A stretch of 50,099 nucleotides of DNA. Source: a virus. Shown here piece after piece: positions 9,363 through 17,742 of this stretch. A program made the translations under genes and the position numbers. How positions within the stretch are numbered: the stretch's first letter is position 1; every line of letters begins with the position of its first letter. The stretch lies in the IMG/VR virus record IMGVR_UViG_3300035703_000135, positions 1-50,099 of that record. One strand, 5' to 3'. Under the pieces are notes generated by a model that saw only the letters and a program-made list of their open reading frames with translations, made no database searches and was not told where the DNA came from.

Positions 9363-10174
9363 TCCACCGAGGCTGTAAGCCTCGGTGGTGGAGGCGTAGT
9401 AGCAGATAGGTTATTTCTGTAGTACGCCTCGATCTCTTGCCGAGTCTGTAGGTAGAACTCGTCATACACAGCTTCTAAAGGCTTGCCCGACACGCTGTAC
9501 GGGCAAGCATCCCAGGACGATTCGCAGTTGAATCCCTGTGAGATACCTGACCAATGTTGCTCACCTTCTAGCCCCCACCTATAGACATAGGTGGGAATCG
9601 TTGGGGTGGCTCTGCTGTCTGCGAAGCGAGTCTTGAGTTCACCAAGGAACATCTGATCCTGGCCTATGTTTTTGCGGTCTGGGAACAGACCGTCCCAAGG
9701 GTCTAGGCACTTTCGGTCGAAGGTGATGCTTGACCAGAACCGACCTTCGGTCGGTTCTACGTTCAGAGATCCACCGAAGGTGCTGAACACTTTGTCGGGA
9801 TAAGTCCACAAGGCCCCAGTCCCATAGTGCCATGCTGCATGTTCTAGGTGATTCCCGGTGAACCCATCGTCGTCATCCCAGATGGCGACGTGGGTGAAGT
9901 GAGGCCCCATGTACTCCAAGGCGAAGTTGTACTTTGCCGCAATACTGCGGAACTTCTCGCCGTTTTGTGGCCTGAGTAGATAGACGTTGCGGCTTTTCCA
10001 TTCTTGCCACTGTTCTTGGGTCGGAGAACATCTCGCATCTTTCGGGCGATCATCAATGATCGCCAACGTAGCGTTCTTGTAGGTCTGATCCAAAAAGCAC
10101 TTGAGGGCGTTTTGGATGGTTTCGTGCCGGTGATTCCACACCGGCATCAGGCACAAAAAATGAGGTCGGTTCAC
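9359..10174 (-). CDS. GT-A fold glycosyltransferase
   Basis: A 271-aa protein with an N-terminal FLCLMPVWNHRHETI segment typical of family 2 glycosyltransferases and an acidic WDDDDG motif near residue 100 that fits the DXD metal/nucleotide-sugar site. I place the start at GTG 10174, where it overlaps the upstream stop (GTGA) and AAGGAG lies 8 nt upstream; a TTG two codons earlier is the alternative. It is convergent with the other glycosyltransferase gene, their stops sharing bases 9360-9361. Together they may modify the same glycan; acceptor unknown. Confidence 0.78.
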   Translation of the reverse strand: MNRPHFLCLMPVWNHRHETIQNALKCFLDQTYKNATLAIIDDRPKDARCSPTQEQWQEWKSRNVYLLRPQNGEKFRSIAAKYNFALEYMGPHFTHVAIWDDDDGFTGNHLEHAAWHYGTGALWTYPDKVFSTFGGSLNVEPTEGRFWSSITFDRKCLDPWDGLFPDRKNIGQDQMFLGELKTRFADSRATPTIPTYVYRWGLEGEQHWSGISQGFNCESSWDACPYSVSGKPLEAVYDEFYLQTRQEIEAYYRNNLSATTPPPPRLTASVD

Positions 10175-10551
10175 TTGCAAAACTCCTTGGGGTGGATGCT
10201 GATAATTTTCCTATAGATGGTTTTTCGAGTGGTGTGAATGACACCGGCTGTCTTGAATGTTACTAGACGACTATGCTCAGTCGCCACGCCGTATTCCAGA
10301 ATCCACGCGCCTTGCTCGATAGCGAGCAAGGCTTGGATAAGCCGCGAAGCGTCCAGAGGCCGCTTCGCATCTAACATCCTCTTAGCTTTTTTGAGAAGCC
10401 TGCGCTGTAGAGCGCAGGCTTCTGCCTGCGATCTAATCTCACGATGCCATCTGCCATCGACACTTGTATGTCGCCGTTTTGGTTTCGTTGTCGGGGGCTT
10501 CCAGCAACAGACTTCTACTTCTGTTGGCGGGTTCTTACAGTTCTTGCTCAT
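10171..10551 (-). CDS. hypothetical basic protein
   Basis: A 126-aa Lys/Arg-rich protein of unrecognised family, with a helical central part (QAEACALQRRLLKKAKRML). An upstream in-frame start would overlap the neighbour by about 100 bp, so I chose the ATG at 10551, which overlaps the preceding gene by 17 bp. Its 3' end overlaps the glycosyltransferase start. It contains a 13-bp hairpin (10394-10423) inside the coding sequence. Confidence 0.6.
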   Translation of the reverse strand: MSKNCKNPPTEVEVCCWKPPTTKPKRRHTSVDGRWHREIRSQAEACALQRRLLKKAKRMLDAKRPLDASRLIQALLAIEQGAWILEYGVATEHSRLVTFKTAGVIHTTRKTIYRKIISIHPKEFCK

Positions 10552-10768
10552 GGTTCGGTTTGATAAAGGTAAGGCCAATCCCTTGCCAATCGGATCGGTC
10601 GTTTTCGTGGAAAATAGGTTGGCCGAGTTCTGCACGTTTGCGCATCACTTCGATTTTCTCAGGAGATCCGGCAGGAGCATCCGTCCCGACGAACATGGCT
10701 TGTGCCACGTCGTCGTCGATTGGGGTGTTGCCGTATCTCAAGACATACTCGAATCGGTCGCTGGTCAT
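10535..10768 (-). CDS. small conserved-looking phage protein
   Basis: A 77-aa protein with a distinctive organisation: an RFEYVLRYGNTPIDDDVAQA block, a Gly/Pro-rich turn (GTDAPAGSP), then an EVMRKRAELGQPIFHENDR helix-plus-turn segment. I recognise the general type from other phage genomes but know no function. No signal peptide or membrane segment. It sits in the leftward block with small overlaps on the 3' side. Confidence 0.7.
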   Translation of the reverse strand: MTSDRFEYVLRYGNTPIDDDVAQAMFVGTDAPAGSPEKIEVMRKRAELGQPIFHENDRSDWQGIGLTFIKPNHEQEL

Positions 10769-10770
10769 TC

Positions 10771-11031
10771 TTATCGTTTTCGTGGTGGGGGTGGTGATGT
10801 CGGTATGTTGCTTGTTTTTCTTTTTCTAGCTCGCCTAGCCCAGATCGCCAGCAACTCTCGAACCCACTCTTTAGCAGAAACCATTTCAGTTCGCCAATCT
10901 TCCCTATCCTCGGGATCTACACCGCACAGTTCGGCATAACAGGCCGCAAGTTCGAGCCGTTGGTCATCGGTTAAGGGTGGGATTACGTCGCCGGTTGGTG
11001 GTGGCGGTGGGACTGGTTCTTTAGTTGGCAT
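10771..11031 (-). CDS. small hypothetical protein with proline-rich ends
   Basis: An 86-aa protein starting at ATG 11031, with Pro-rich N- and C-terminal tails and a central helical segment (LTDDQRLELAACYAELCGVD). An extended version from 11229 would read through the overlapping gene in another frame and was not chosen. No function is recognised. Confidence 0.6.
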   Translation of the reverse strand: MPTKEPVPPPPPTGDVIPPLTDDQRLELAACYAELCGVDPEDREDWRTEMVSAKEWVRELLAIWARRARKRKTSNIPTSPPPPRKR

Positions 11032-11239
11032 CTTGCACCTTCTTCGATAGTTCTTTGAGCAGTGCATCGGCGTGCTTAACGGCCCACCATTCAATGCTCT
11101 CCTGCCCTGCGTGCAAATTCGGATTCGCCAACAGCCCCTGCAACGCCATCGCTGCGATCTTCTCGCGTTTGCTAAGCCCAAACTCAGGAAGGTATTGATC
11201 TGGGTGGCTCGGATATGCCCTATCTCCATAGATCATCAT
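11021..11239 (-). CDS. small phage protein, ALQGLLANP type
   Basis: A 72-aa protein with GLSKREKIAAMALQGLLANP followed by a C-terminal HADALLKEL helix. I recognise this arrangement from small proteins in many phages; the function is unknown. The start overlaps the stop of the SbcC C-terminal-half gene and follows GGAG. Two consecutive ATG codons make the exact start ambiguous by one residue. Confidence 0.75.
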   Translation of the reverse strand: MMIYGDRAYPSHPDQYLPEFGLSKREKIAAMALQGLLANPNLHAGQESIEWWAVKHADALLKELSKKVQDAN

Positions 11240-11799
11240 TTAATCTCCAATCTGTTTTCAAAGTCCATGAATTCCTCGATGTGCGTCACCATGATGATCT
11301 GCACACCCATCTCTTGTGAAAGCTCAGACAGAAGTGCCCGGACGTTGCTGCGGTAGTGCGACGAGACGAACCGGAACGGTTCGTCCAGAACCAAAACCCT
11401 AGCGGGTTGAGGACGTTGCAGCATGAGGCAAGCGAGCCGCAAGCCGAAAGCTGCTACGTCTAAAATTCCGCCGCCGCACGATTGGAGGGGGTCAAGCTCG
11501 TGACCTTCCGCATCGACAAGTACGCCGCGCACTTCTGTCTGTCCCCGTTTCTGCTCGAAAACGAGCAGAAACTTCAATGCTTGGTCGCCAAAGACCGCCT
11601 GTAAGCATCGGGTAACAACGTACCCGATGCGTTTCTGGCAAGCCTCTTGGCACTCCATGCTGATCTGTTGGACAATCTCTTTGGCCGCCAAGGCGGCCTC
11701 GTATCGTTCACGCAAGTCGTCTATCGACGACTTGCTATTCTCAACCGCCATGACGGCAGCCTCAAATTTATTTGAGGCTGCCGAGAGCGTTGATTGCAT
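11236..11799 (-). CDS. SbcC/Rad50-like ATPase, C-terminal half
   Basis: A 187-aa protein. The N-terminal ~70 residues form a coiled coil. The rest is the C-terminal lobe of an SMC/Rad50-type ATPase: a Gly-rich signature-like segment (LQSCGGGILDVAAFGL), Walker B (RVLVLDEPF) and a MVTHIEEF H-loop. It lacks Walker A, which is encoded by the gene at 13035-14165, so the two would have to assemble into one head. ATG 11799 was chosen because longer versions extend far into the upstream gene. It probably works with the SbcD-like nuclease in between to process DNA ends or hairpins. Confidence 0.8.
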   Translation of the reverse strand: MQSTLSAASNKFEAAVMAVENSKSSIDDLRERYEAALAAKEIVQQISMECQEACQKRIGYVVTRCLQAVFGDQALKFLLVFEQKRGQTEVRGVLVDAEGHELDPLQSCGGGILDVAAFGLRLACLMLQRPQPARVLVLDEPFRFVSSHYRSNVRALLSELSQEMGVQIIMVTHIEEFMDFENRLEIK

Positions 11800-12016
11800 C
11801 TTGGTTAGCCGCAAAAAATTCGTCACACTGTTTGTTGAAAGATGGTTCATTGGTTTCGATGTACTGTTCGAGTTCCTTGATTTCCGCCTGCGCTGATTCA
11901 ATCGTCTCGTGTCCGAGATCCTTGAGGTTGCGAAGTAGTTGCTCCTTCTGCCCCTCCAATCTCGTTCGCTGAGTCTTGGCTGACTCTAATCTCTTTTGAA
12001 TTTCCGCATAGTCCAC
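11768..12016 (-). CDS. small coiled-coil protein within the split SbcCD cluster
   Basis: An 82-aa almost entirely helical protein (EIQKRLESAKTQRTRLEGQ, AEIKELEQYIETNE). I chose GTG 12016, preceded by AGGAG with 8 nt spacing; an ATG at 12067 lacks such a site. It lies between the SbcD-like gene and the SbcC C-terminal half and overlaps the latter by 32 bp. Position and composition suggest it may represent the returning arm of the Rad50 coiled coil as a separate polypeptide. That is an inference; it could be an unrelated small protein. Confidence 0.55.
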   Translation of the reverse strand: MDYAEIQKRLESAKTQRTRLEGQKEQLLRNLKDLGHETIESAQAEIKELEQYIETNEPSFNKQCDEFFAANQDAINALGSLK

Positions 12017-12158
12017 AATCGGTTCTCCTGGCTTTGAGTGTGCATGGTTTATCGCCTGCCCCACCATAGGGGCAGGCGATGTATTGTACGTCTGGGCTAG
12101 GTACTTCTGGAATACGATAGACCAAGTTTTTGCAGATTATGCAAACATAATCAGCCAT
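11898..12158 (-). CDS. small Cys-rich, probably zinc-binding protein
   Basis: An 86-aa protein beginning MADYVCIICKNL. Its ATG overlaps the SbcD-like gene stop (ATGGCTGA), so translation is probably coupled. Cysteines form a CxxC near residue 6, single Cys near 30 and 39, and a CGLC near 48, which suits a zinc ribbon. The 3' half overlaps the coiled-coil gene by about 120 bp in another frame and has low-complexity composition after residue 55. Either the overlap is real or a frameshift joins the two. Confidence 0.5.
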   Translation of the reverse strand: MADYVCIICKNLVYRIPEVPSPDVQYIACPYGGAGDKPCTLKARRTDCGLCGNSKEIRVSQDSANEIGGAEGATTSQPQGSRTRDD

Positions 12159-13062
12159 CTTGTTTCAGATCCGCAAGCATCTGCCTAAGGATGTGAGCAG
12201 TCCGTGGCGGGACGGCATCGACGGAACGCTCCAAGGTTTCCAGAAACGAATCGCCGGTGTGTTGGAGATCCTGCAACTCTTGGATGACCTCGGATGCCAC
12301 CTTGGCATCCTCGATCCCAGGTTGCCACGATTCTGCCCACACAGGTTCAGGCACGTCGTAGGGGTGCTTCTCAATGGAGCCGTCTGACATCAGGACTCCG
12401 TAGTGGGGCACTAGGGACTTCTGATCGGCGTTTTGCGGGATGAACCCGCCGTGGTTCATCACGTTGGGTAGCATCCAAGGGATATGGTTGTCCCCGATAA
12501 TCATGGCATCGAGGTTGGGGTAGAGTCGCTCGAAACGAGACGACTCGTCGGCTTTGGCGTGGCAGTTGAACTGGTTGCTCCATGCGTACTTATGTAGGAC
12601 TCCCAGCTTGATTGTGCCCTCTTTTTTATTCTCTGTCGGTGGTTCCCACCGACCCCAAGGCATAGCCCATAATTGCAAGCCCTCGGCAGGGATGCCGTCC
12701 CATTGGCCTGCGGGTAGATCGTATATGACCTCAGCGGCGACCAAACACCCGTAGGCTCCTCGGAGCCTACTTTCATAGTCGTGGTAACGAAGATCGTGTT
12801 GGCCGGGAATGGCCGACATCTTAGGTAACTTCTGGATCGCAAACCGGACGAGTTCGCTCGATGGGTTCCATCGGTCGAACACGTCCCCTGCGCAGATGAT
12901 CGGAATACTCCTCTCACTGTTGTTGGCTGCCCGGTAGAGGGCATTGAGATGATTCTCCATGACCTCGTACCAGTCCTTTTCGGCCCTGGCACTCGGGGTA
13001 GTCTCCCGCAAGTGGAGATCGGAACACAGGATGGCTAAAGGGGCCTTTTGCACGTCGGACAT
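12151..13062 (-). CDS. sbcD: SbcD/Mre11-like metallophosphoesterase nuclease
   Basis: A 303-aa calcineurin-like phosphoesterase with its motifs in order: CSDLHLRE (DxH), CAGDVFDRW (GDxxD), IPGQHDLRY (the usual GNHD with Q for N), VLHKYAW and GDNHIPW (terminal His motif). The ATG at 13062 has a GAGGGA site upstream. Mre11/SbcD nucleases act with Rad50/SbcC to cut hairpins and blocked ends. It lies between the genes for the two Rad50-like halves, supporting a single complex. Confidence 0.85.
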   Translation of the reverse strand: MSDVQKAPLAILCSDLHLRETTPSARAEKDWYEVMENHLNALYRAANNSERSIPIICAGDVFDRWNPSSELVRFAIQKLPKMSAIPGQHDLRYHDYESRLRGAYGCLVAAEVIYDLPAGQWDGIPAEGLQLWAMPWGRWEPPTENKKEGTIKLGVLHKYAWSNQFNCHAKADESSRFERLYPNLDAMIIGDNHIPWMLPNVMNHGGFIPQNADQKSLVPHYGVLMSDGSIEKHPYDVPEPVWAESWQPGIEDAKVASEVIQELQDLQHTGDSFLETLERSVDAVPPRTAHILRQMLADLKQDG

Positions 13063-14165
13063 ACTTCCCTCACTAATTTGATTTTGGTTTCTAACTCGGT
13101 GACAGATTGGCAGGCGACTTGGTAAGTCCCCTGCCAATCTGCTATACCACTCAACACACGTTCCAACTTTGACTGCTTCGCTCGCGACTCTGCGAGTCGC
13201 TTGCTTGCTTCGAGCAGGAGATCCACGTCGCCGTGGATCTCCTTAGTCGATGTGAGGCGTTGTATTGCAGATTGCAATACAACGAATCGGGATTGCTTGG
13301 CGGCAATCTGCTCGCCCTGCTTTTTCAGTTTTGCTAATCCTGATCCAACAGTATTAACTAAACTGATCTTGGCCGACACGTCGGCCAAAGGTGCAACCGT
13401 CGTCAGAATCGCCTTACGGCGATTTTGCTTGTCGGCTAAAGCCTTGGCCTGATCGGCCAAGGCTTGCAAGCCTAGTATCAACTTTTCTAATGCTAGCAGA
13501 GACTTGGATAGCTCCACGACTACCTGCGTCTTGTCAGACAGCAGCGTGTATCGGCTTTGCTTATCCTGCAACTCTTGCATAAGCACTATTAATGATTCGT
13601 GCTGGGCCAGAACGCCTGGAACCCAGGCGATCTGGTCAAGTTCTGCTTTCTGCTTCTCGGCGATGGTTTCCATCGCCGAGAGTTCGCCCTTGGTTCGAGT
13701 AGCGTTGCTGGCCGCCATCGCGTTTGCCTTGTCGATGATCGACAAGTCCACAATGCGGTTGAGTTCCTTTGCCATCTGGCCTGGGGATAGCGTCAGTAGG
13801 AATGGGGCATCGTGCTGGCCTTGCAGGTTGATCTCCGAGAGTCCGAGTGTAGCTTGGACTTCGGATGGTTGCTTCGTGGCGCACGCCACGAAGGTCTGTC
13901 CGGCGACTCTGTAGCCGTACCCCTCGGATGGATGCTTGAATCGAGTGACCTCGCCTCTCTCAGAGGCGATGGTCACTTCGGTATGCGGCTCGTCGAACGT
14001 CTGCAATCCGGTGATTGGCTTGTGTTCCACAAGCCACCGGATTGCACGAAAGACGGACGATTTACCTGAATTGGTTTTGCCTGTGATTAAATTGACGTTC
14101 GGAACGAACGTCAATTGTCGGTCGCGGTGGGCCTGGAAATTGGTCAGGTGGATTTCTGTGAGCAT
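13035..14165 (-). CDS. SbcC/Rad50-like ATPase, N-terminal half ending at the zinc hook
   Basis: A 376-aa protein. An AAA/SMC head begins TEIHLTNFQAHRD and has Walker A GKTNSGKSS (29-37) and a Q-loop NLQGQHDAPF near 112. A long coiled coil runs from about 150 to 365, and the protein stops right after CPTC (369-372), the Rad50 zinc-hook motif. Full-length SbcC would return along a second coil to the C-terminal lobe, which here is encoded separately at 11236-11799. Overlaps both neighbours by about 25 bp. A 12-bp/3-nt and a 12-bp/4-nt hairpin lie in the coding sequence. Confidence 0.88.
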   Translation of the reverse strand: MLTEIHLTNFQAHRDRQLTFVPNVNLITGKTNSGKSSVFRAIRWLVEHKPITGLQTFDEPHTEVTIASERGEVTRFKHPSEGYGYRVAGQTFVACATKQPSEVQATLGLSEINLQGQHDAPFLLTLSPGQMAKELNRIVDLSIIDKANAMAASNATRTKGELSAMETIAEKQKAELDQIAWVPGVLAQHESLIVLMQELQDKQSRYTLLSDKTQVVVELSKSLLALEKLILGLQALADQAKALADKQNRRKAILTTVAPLADVSAKISLVNTVGSGLAKLKKQGEQIAAKQSRFVVLQSAIQRLTSTKEIHGDVDLLLEASKRLAESRAKQSKLERVLSGIADWQGTYQVACQSVTELETKIKLVREVCPTCKRPL

Positions 14166-15364
14166 TTTGCTGGTAGATACTTACTAGGTACGAAGTGTTC
14201 CTTGATGATGCCATTCTCGACCATCTGCATCGAAGCTAGCAGCAATTCGACTATGGCATCCATCCCGTTATACGTCAGGAGCTTTGGTGTGGGAATCGAA
14301 AATATCTTGTTTCGCTGAGAATTTTCCTCGGACTCGAAGAACGAATCCACATCATCAGCGAAGTAGGGCACGCCCAACTTCGCAAACGCCTGAAACTTCA
14401 AGCCCGTGATGCCGCTATTGGGATTCTCCCAATGCGCGGCCTGCATCGTATCCCACCACCACCGGCGAACCTGAACCCCCAGCTTGGATCGGCTCCACCG
14501 ATCCTCGAACTTCATGTTCGCAGCAATCTTCTGGATGTCCGATACCAAGAATCGCCGAATCGCATCGTGCGTGTCGGCGAACACCGGGAACGATATGCAA
14601 TGTACGTCGCCTTCGGCGACGTGCGCCACCGCCATCGACACGATCAACTGGTTGTCCCACTCGGGCTTTAGCCCGGTGGTTTCATAGTCGAACGCTGCGA
14701 TCTTGGCCGTCTTGGTGATCTTGTCCAGTTCAGCGATGATCTCTTGGGCGTGGTAGACCTGTCGGATTCGACTGCCTAGCGGTACGCACCCATCGGGCCA
14801 CGGGCGGCCCGATATTCGCATCGCATCCCGTAGGTACTTGTACTCAAACATGCTCGACACGTCGAGCATCCGTTTGTGTTCGCCCATGAGGCCCACCGGG
14901 CAGATCCAGGCGTTGAGATCCCTGCAAGGGATCACCGCGCCGTACCACCGGTCGTAAAGCTCGGCAGGCTGTTGCCAGTACCGGCCAATGACAGACTGCG
15001 TGGCCCTTGGCCCGTAGGGAATGACGACTTCGGGGTTGAGGCGAGCGAGTTCGCTCGCCACAAGCGGTTGGCAATGCCTCCACGCCTCATTTGAGGCCCC
15101 TGGGCAGGCCGCTGCTGGCACTTTAGGGTAAGCATCAAGAGTTACGCCAACCCGACTGCAAACTGTCCCTAAACGGCCAAATTGGCCGTTTAGGAGAGCA
15201 TCCGGCGCGTCGTCACCGGCTTTATCGACCACAAAGACGACTTTGGCCGGTTTACCCGGCCAAGTCTGCTTTGGATGCTGGCAACTTCGGTCTGCCTTGC
15301 ACGTCCCGCAAAGCGGGACGACGGGCAAAGACTTAGTTAGCTTTGCGGAAGCGAACAGCGGCAT
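14144..15364 (-). CDS. UDG-like domain fused to a DnaQ-like 3'-5' exonuclease
   Basis: A 406-aa protein. Residues 1-190 resemble the family 4 uracil-DNA glycosylase fold (PLCGTC near 17-22, a VVFVVDKAGDD segment, AACPG and RHCQPL, then EVVIPYGPRATQSVIG), with Cys spacing that could hold an Fe-S cluster. Residues 210-380 are a DEDD exonuclease: AAFDYETTGLKP (Exo I), AANMKFEDRW (Exo II), YNGMDAIVEL (Exo III). This corresponds to the N-terminal portion of some phage family A polymerases, but the polymerase domain is a separate gene at 25445-26800. It probably supplies proofreading. Confidence 0.82.
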   Translation of the reverse strand: MPLFASAKLTKSLPVVPLCGTCKADRSCQHPKQTWPGKPAKVVFVVDKAGDDAPDALLNGQFGRLGTVCSRVGVTLDAYPKVPAAACPGASNEAWRHCQPLVASELARLNPEVVIPYGPRATQSVIGRYWQQPAELYDRWYGAVIPCRDLNAWICPVGLMGEHKRMLDVSSMFEYKYLRDAMRISGRPWPDGCVPLGSRIRQVYHAQEIIAELDKITKTAKIAAFDYETTGLKPEWDNQLIVSMAVAHVAEGDVHCISFPVFADTHDAIRRFLVSDIQKIAANMKFEDRWSRSKLGVQVRRWWWDTMQAAHWENPNSGITGLKFQAFAKLGVPYFADDVDSFFESEENSQRNKIFSIPTPKLLTYNGMDAIVELLLASMQMVENGIIKEHFVPSKYLPAKCSQKST

Positions 15365-16158
15365 TTCTTCTCAGCATCCTTTACAGAGTTCAGTAGGGCA
15401 AGCAATGCTTCGGGGTCGTCGAAAGACCAACCCGAAGTGGTTCGGATTACGAAGAACGGCTCCTCTCCGGGGAGTTGGTATTCGCACTCGACGGTCAGAT
15501 CCTCAGATCCACACCCCGAGGCATAGGTAGTGCCGAGGGTATTGAGGTCTTGGGTGAACTCAAACCTGACTCTGCTGATGTCTGGGCCGTAGTCGGAATT
15601 GGTTATTACGGGTTGCTTAGCTTCCGGTTCGGGTTCGATGGGCGAAAGCTCGCTTTCGCCTACCCATACACTACTCCCATTTTCGTGCAAAAAGCAAAAC
15701 CTCTGCGTTGTCTCACACCACCCTGCGACAATGCCCTTGTACCCACGCCACGTTACGTCATCACCTACGCAGATCGTTTTCGGCCCGACCGTCTCGACTG
15801 CTTCGGGTTCAGCCTGATTCCAAGCCTGTTGTACCTGCGGTACAACAGGGACATCGGAAGCAAGGATACGCTCACCCTTATCCAAATACCTAAAATCTTG
15901 AGAGCATTGAGGAGGCTCTACTGGCTGATCTTGAGTTGCCCAAAGCGCTTTTAAGGTTCGCTCTGCTATCTTCTGCGCCTCGGTCGGCTCTTTCTTTGTT
16001 GGTTGCTCAACCGCTTCTGGCTCGACGGGCTTGCAGTCGCTTGTCTTGACCCAGAAGTGACCTGGACGAGATACTAATGAAACCCTCGCCGCGCTCTCAT
16101 TGAGATTGATTATCTCGCACAACACCCAAACCTTATCACCAACTTTGAACTCGCTCAT
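15337..16158 (-). CDS. hypothetical protein with SH3/KOW-like segments
   Basis: A 273-aa protein. The N-terminus (FKVGDKVWVLCEI) and a central block (ICVGDDVTWRGYKGIVAGW) look like two small beta-barrel SH3/KOW-type modules separated by a Pro/Glu-rich linker. The C-terminal ~70 residues are a different domain. It lies between the clamp and exonuclease genes and overlaps both (4 and 28 bp). No catalytic motif is seen. Confidence 0.7.
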   Translation of the reverse strand: MSEFKVGDKVWVLCEIINLNESAARVSLVSRPGHFWVKTSDCKPVEPEAVEQPTKKEPTEAQKIAERTLKALWATQDQPVEPPQCSQDFRYLDKGERILASDVPVVPQVQQAWNQAEPEAVETVGPKTICVGDDVTWRGYKGIVAGWCETTQRFCFLHENGSSVWVGESELSPIEPEPEAKQPVITNSDYGPDISRVRFEFTQDLNTLGTTYASGCGSEDLTVECEYQLPGEEPFFVIRTTSGWSFDDPEALLALLNSVKDAEKKCRCSLPQS

Positions 16159-17162
16159 ACCACCGTCTCCATCGAAGTAAGGAATACAAAGGATTCGCCG
16201 CGAATACGCAGAGCAGTCTGCGTCAGCGAAACCGGGTAATCATGCTTGAGAAGCGTTTGGACATACTTTGGATTGATCCCAAACGCTCTGGCAGGCCCAT
16301 CGTATTGTACGTCTCGGACTTCTTCATAAATCCCACTTTCGTTCTGCCCACGCACCATTATTTTTCCAGGCTTGAGCCGGAACTGGGCTTGCTTCCCAGT
16401 TCCGGTGTCAGCGAGGAACGCAGTTGCCTTCTGCAATGCGTCCAATAAGCAACTCGGAAATCTCAAGCTAGATTCCGATTCCGACCGGAACGCATCGGAC
16501 AAATCAGGCAGAGATCCACTGTACGTCCGGACTGCAACTTGCAGTCCGGTGTACGTCTTGAAATGCAACCAACCTTCCGATTCGGCCAGGGCGGCAACGC
16601 CCAGGCCGTTTACCGCACCGCAAGCCGCACGCTTGATAAGCGTCGGCTTGCTGATCGGGCAATCCAGTTTGTAGCGGATTGCCTGGAACACATCCGTAGC
16701 CTGTAGGCCACGGGGGCTGATTTCTACGCAAGTCAGTTCCCACGTTTCGGAGTCTTTGGCCGCCGAATCGGCGGCCATCGCCAATGCGTCTGCGAATACC
16801 GGTGGAACGTCAGCCCACTCGCCTGCGGCATCCACCGCTTCATAGTGGGGGATGACTTCGGGATGGACATTGAGTTTGATCTGACGGACGTTGGCACACT
16901 TGATTACCAATCGGTCGTCTTTGTACTCGATGTCGATCTCCTCCTCGGTGAGCTTACGCAGGGTTTCCAAAAGCGGCTTCGCAGGAGCCGCGCAGCGGAA
17001 ATTGACAATGGTATCCTGTTGGCAGAGTACCTCGTCGTTGAAGGTGTAGACCTTCCCGTTGGAGAACAGAAAGCAGTCAGACTGCTCGATGTTCTCGGTA
17101 GAGGACAAGCCAGGGGCGCAGGACTCTAGGTGACGAAGGAATTCTTTACGCTGGATTTTCAT
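16155..17162 (-). CDS. dnaN: DNA polymerase sliding clamp (DnaN-like)
   Basis: A 335-aa protein, close to the ~365-aa bacterial beta clamp. I recognise the family from its three similar beta-rich sections and from the C-terminal block FGINPKYVQTLL...ALRIRGESFVFLTSM, where beta clamps have their last domain. Expected role: ring-shaped processivity factor for the phage polymerase, loaded by the AAA+ protein at 23247-24149. It overlaps its neighbours by 4 and 17 bp. Assignment is from overall pattern, not catalytic residues. Confidence 0.78.
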   Translation of the reverse strand: MKIQRKEFLRHLESCAPGLSSTENIEQSDCFLFSNGKVYTFNDEVLCQQDTIVNFRCAAPAKPLLETLRKLTEEEIDIEYKDDRLVIKCANVRQIKLNVHPEVIPHYEAVDAAGEWADVPPVFADALAMAADSAAKDSETWELTCVEISPRGLQATDVFQAIRYKLDCPISKPTLIKRAACGAVNGLGVAALAESEGWLHFKTYTGLQVAVRTYSGSLPDLSDAFRSESESSLRFPSCLLDALQKATAFLADTGTGKQAQFRLKPGKIMVRGQNESGIYEEVRDVQYDGPARAFGINPKYVQTLLKHDYPVSLTQTALRIRGESFVFLTSMETVV

Positions 17163-17742
17163 ATTGGGCCACCATATCTTGTAATGCTTTTCGTCTAACT
17201 TCGTTCCAAAACTCCGATGCCGGTCGGATCACGATTGCGCCATCACCGCCTTCGTATCCCATAATGCAATAACTCTTAGCATTACAGTTGGCGGTCATGT
17301 TGGTGACGATCAGTTCTTCCCGCTTGTCTCGCTTGAGAACCAGAATCCAATACGGAGTCCCCGCAAGCGAAGCGGATCGCTTCGCTTGCTCGATGAAATC
17401 CCGCATCTGATTAGGCCCTTTGGGCTTATCAAATAGGTCTTGGATAGTCGTACTGGAATAACCTCGTTTAAGCTCAAAAGTCGCTATGTTCAGCAACTTC
17501 TGTGCTTCGGGACATTGCGCTGCAATGTCCCCATATCCGTTGGCTGTGTTCCTGCCGGACTTGGCCCGGTTGGTGGCTCGGCCTCCCGAGCCACCAAGCC
17601 GCCAGAACCAGTCGTCGGCTTTGCCTTCGCTCCACCACAAGGATAGCTTTCGAGCGAACTCTCGCTCGAAAGCGGAGCCTTTCTTCGGATCGCCCTTGCG
17701 TTTCTTTTTGGGGGTAATAGGTGCAGTTGATTTCTTAGGCAT
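17146..17742 (-). CDS. PD-(D/E)xK nuclease, probable Holliday junction resolvase
   Basis: A 198-aa protein. A basic N-terminus precedes GSAFEREFARKL, then NGYGDIAAQ and ATFELKRG, which fit the E...GD...ExK catalytic core of the resolvase/RecB-like nuclease superfamily. Size and motif spacing match phage resolvases. It sits between the clamp and a nucleotidyltransferase-like gene in the recombination block, so junction resolution or end trimming is plausible. The exact substrate cannot be read from sequence. Confidence 0.72.
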   Translation of the reverse strand: MPKKSTAPITPKKKRKGDPKKGSAFEREFARKLSLWWSEGKADDWFWRLGGSGGRATNRAKSGRNTANGYGDIAAQCPEAQKLLNIATFELKRGYSSTTIQDLFDKPKGPNQMRDFIEQAKRSASLAGTPYWILVLKRDKREELIVTNMTANCNAKSYCIMGYEGGDGAIVIRPASEFWNEVRRKALQDMVAQYENPA

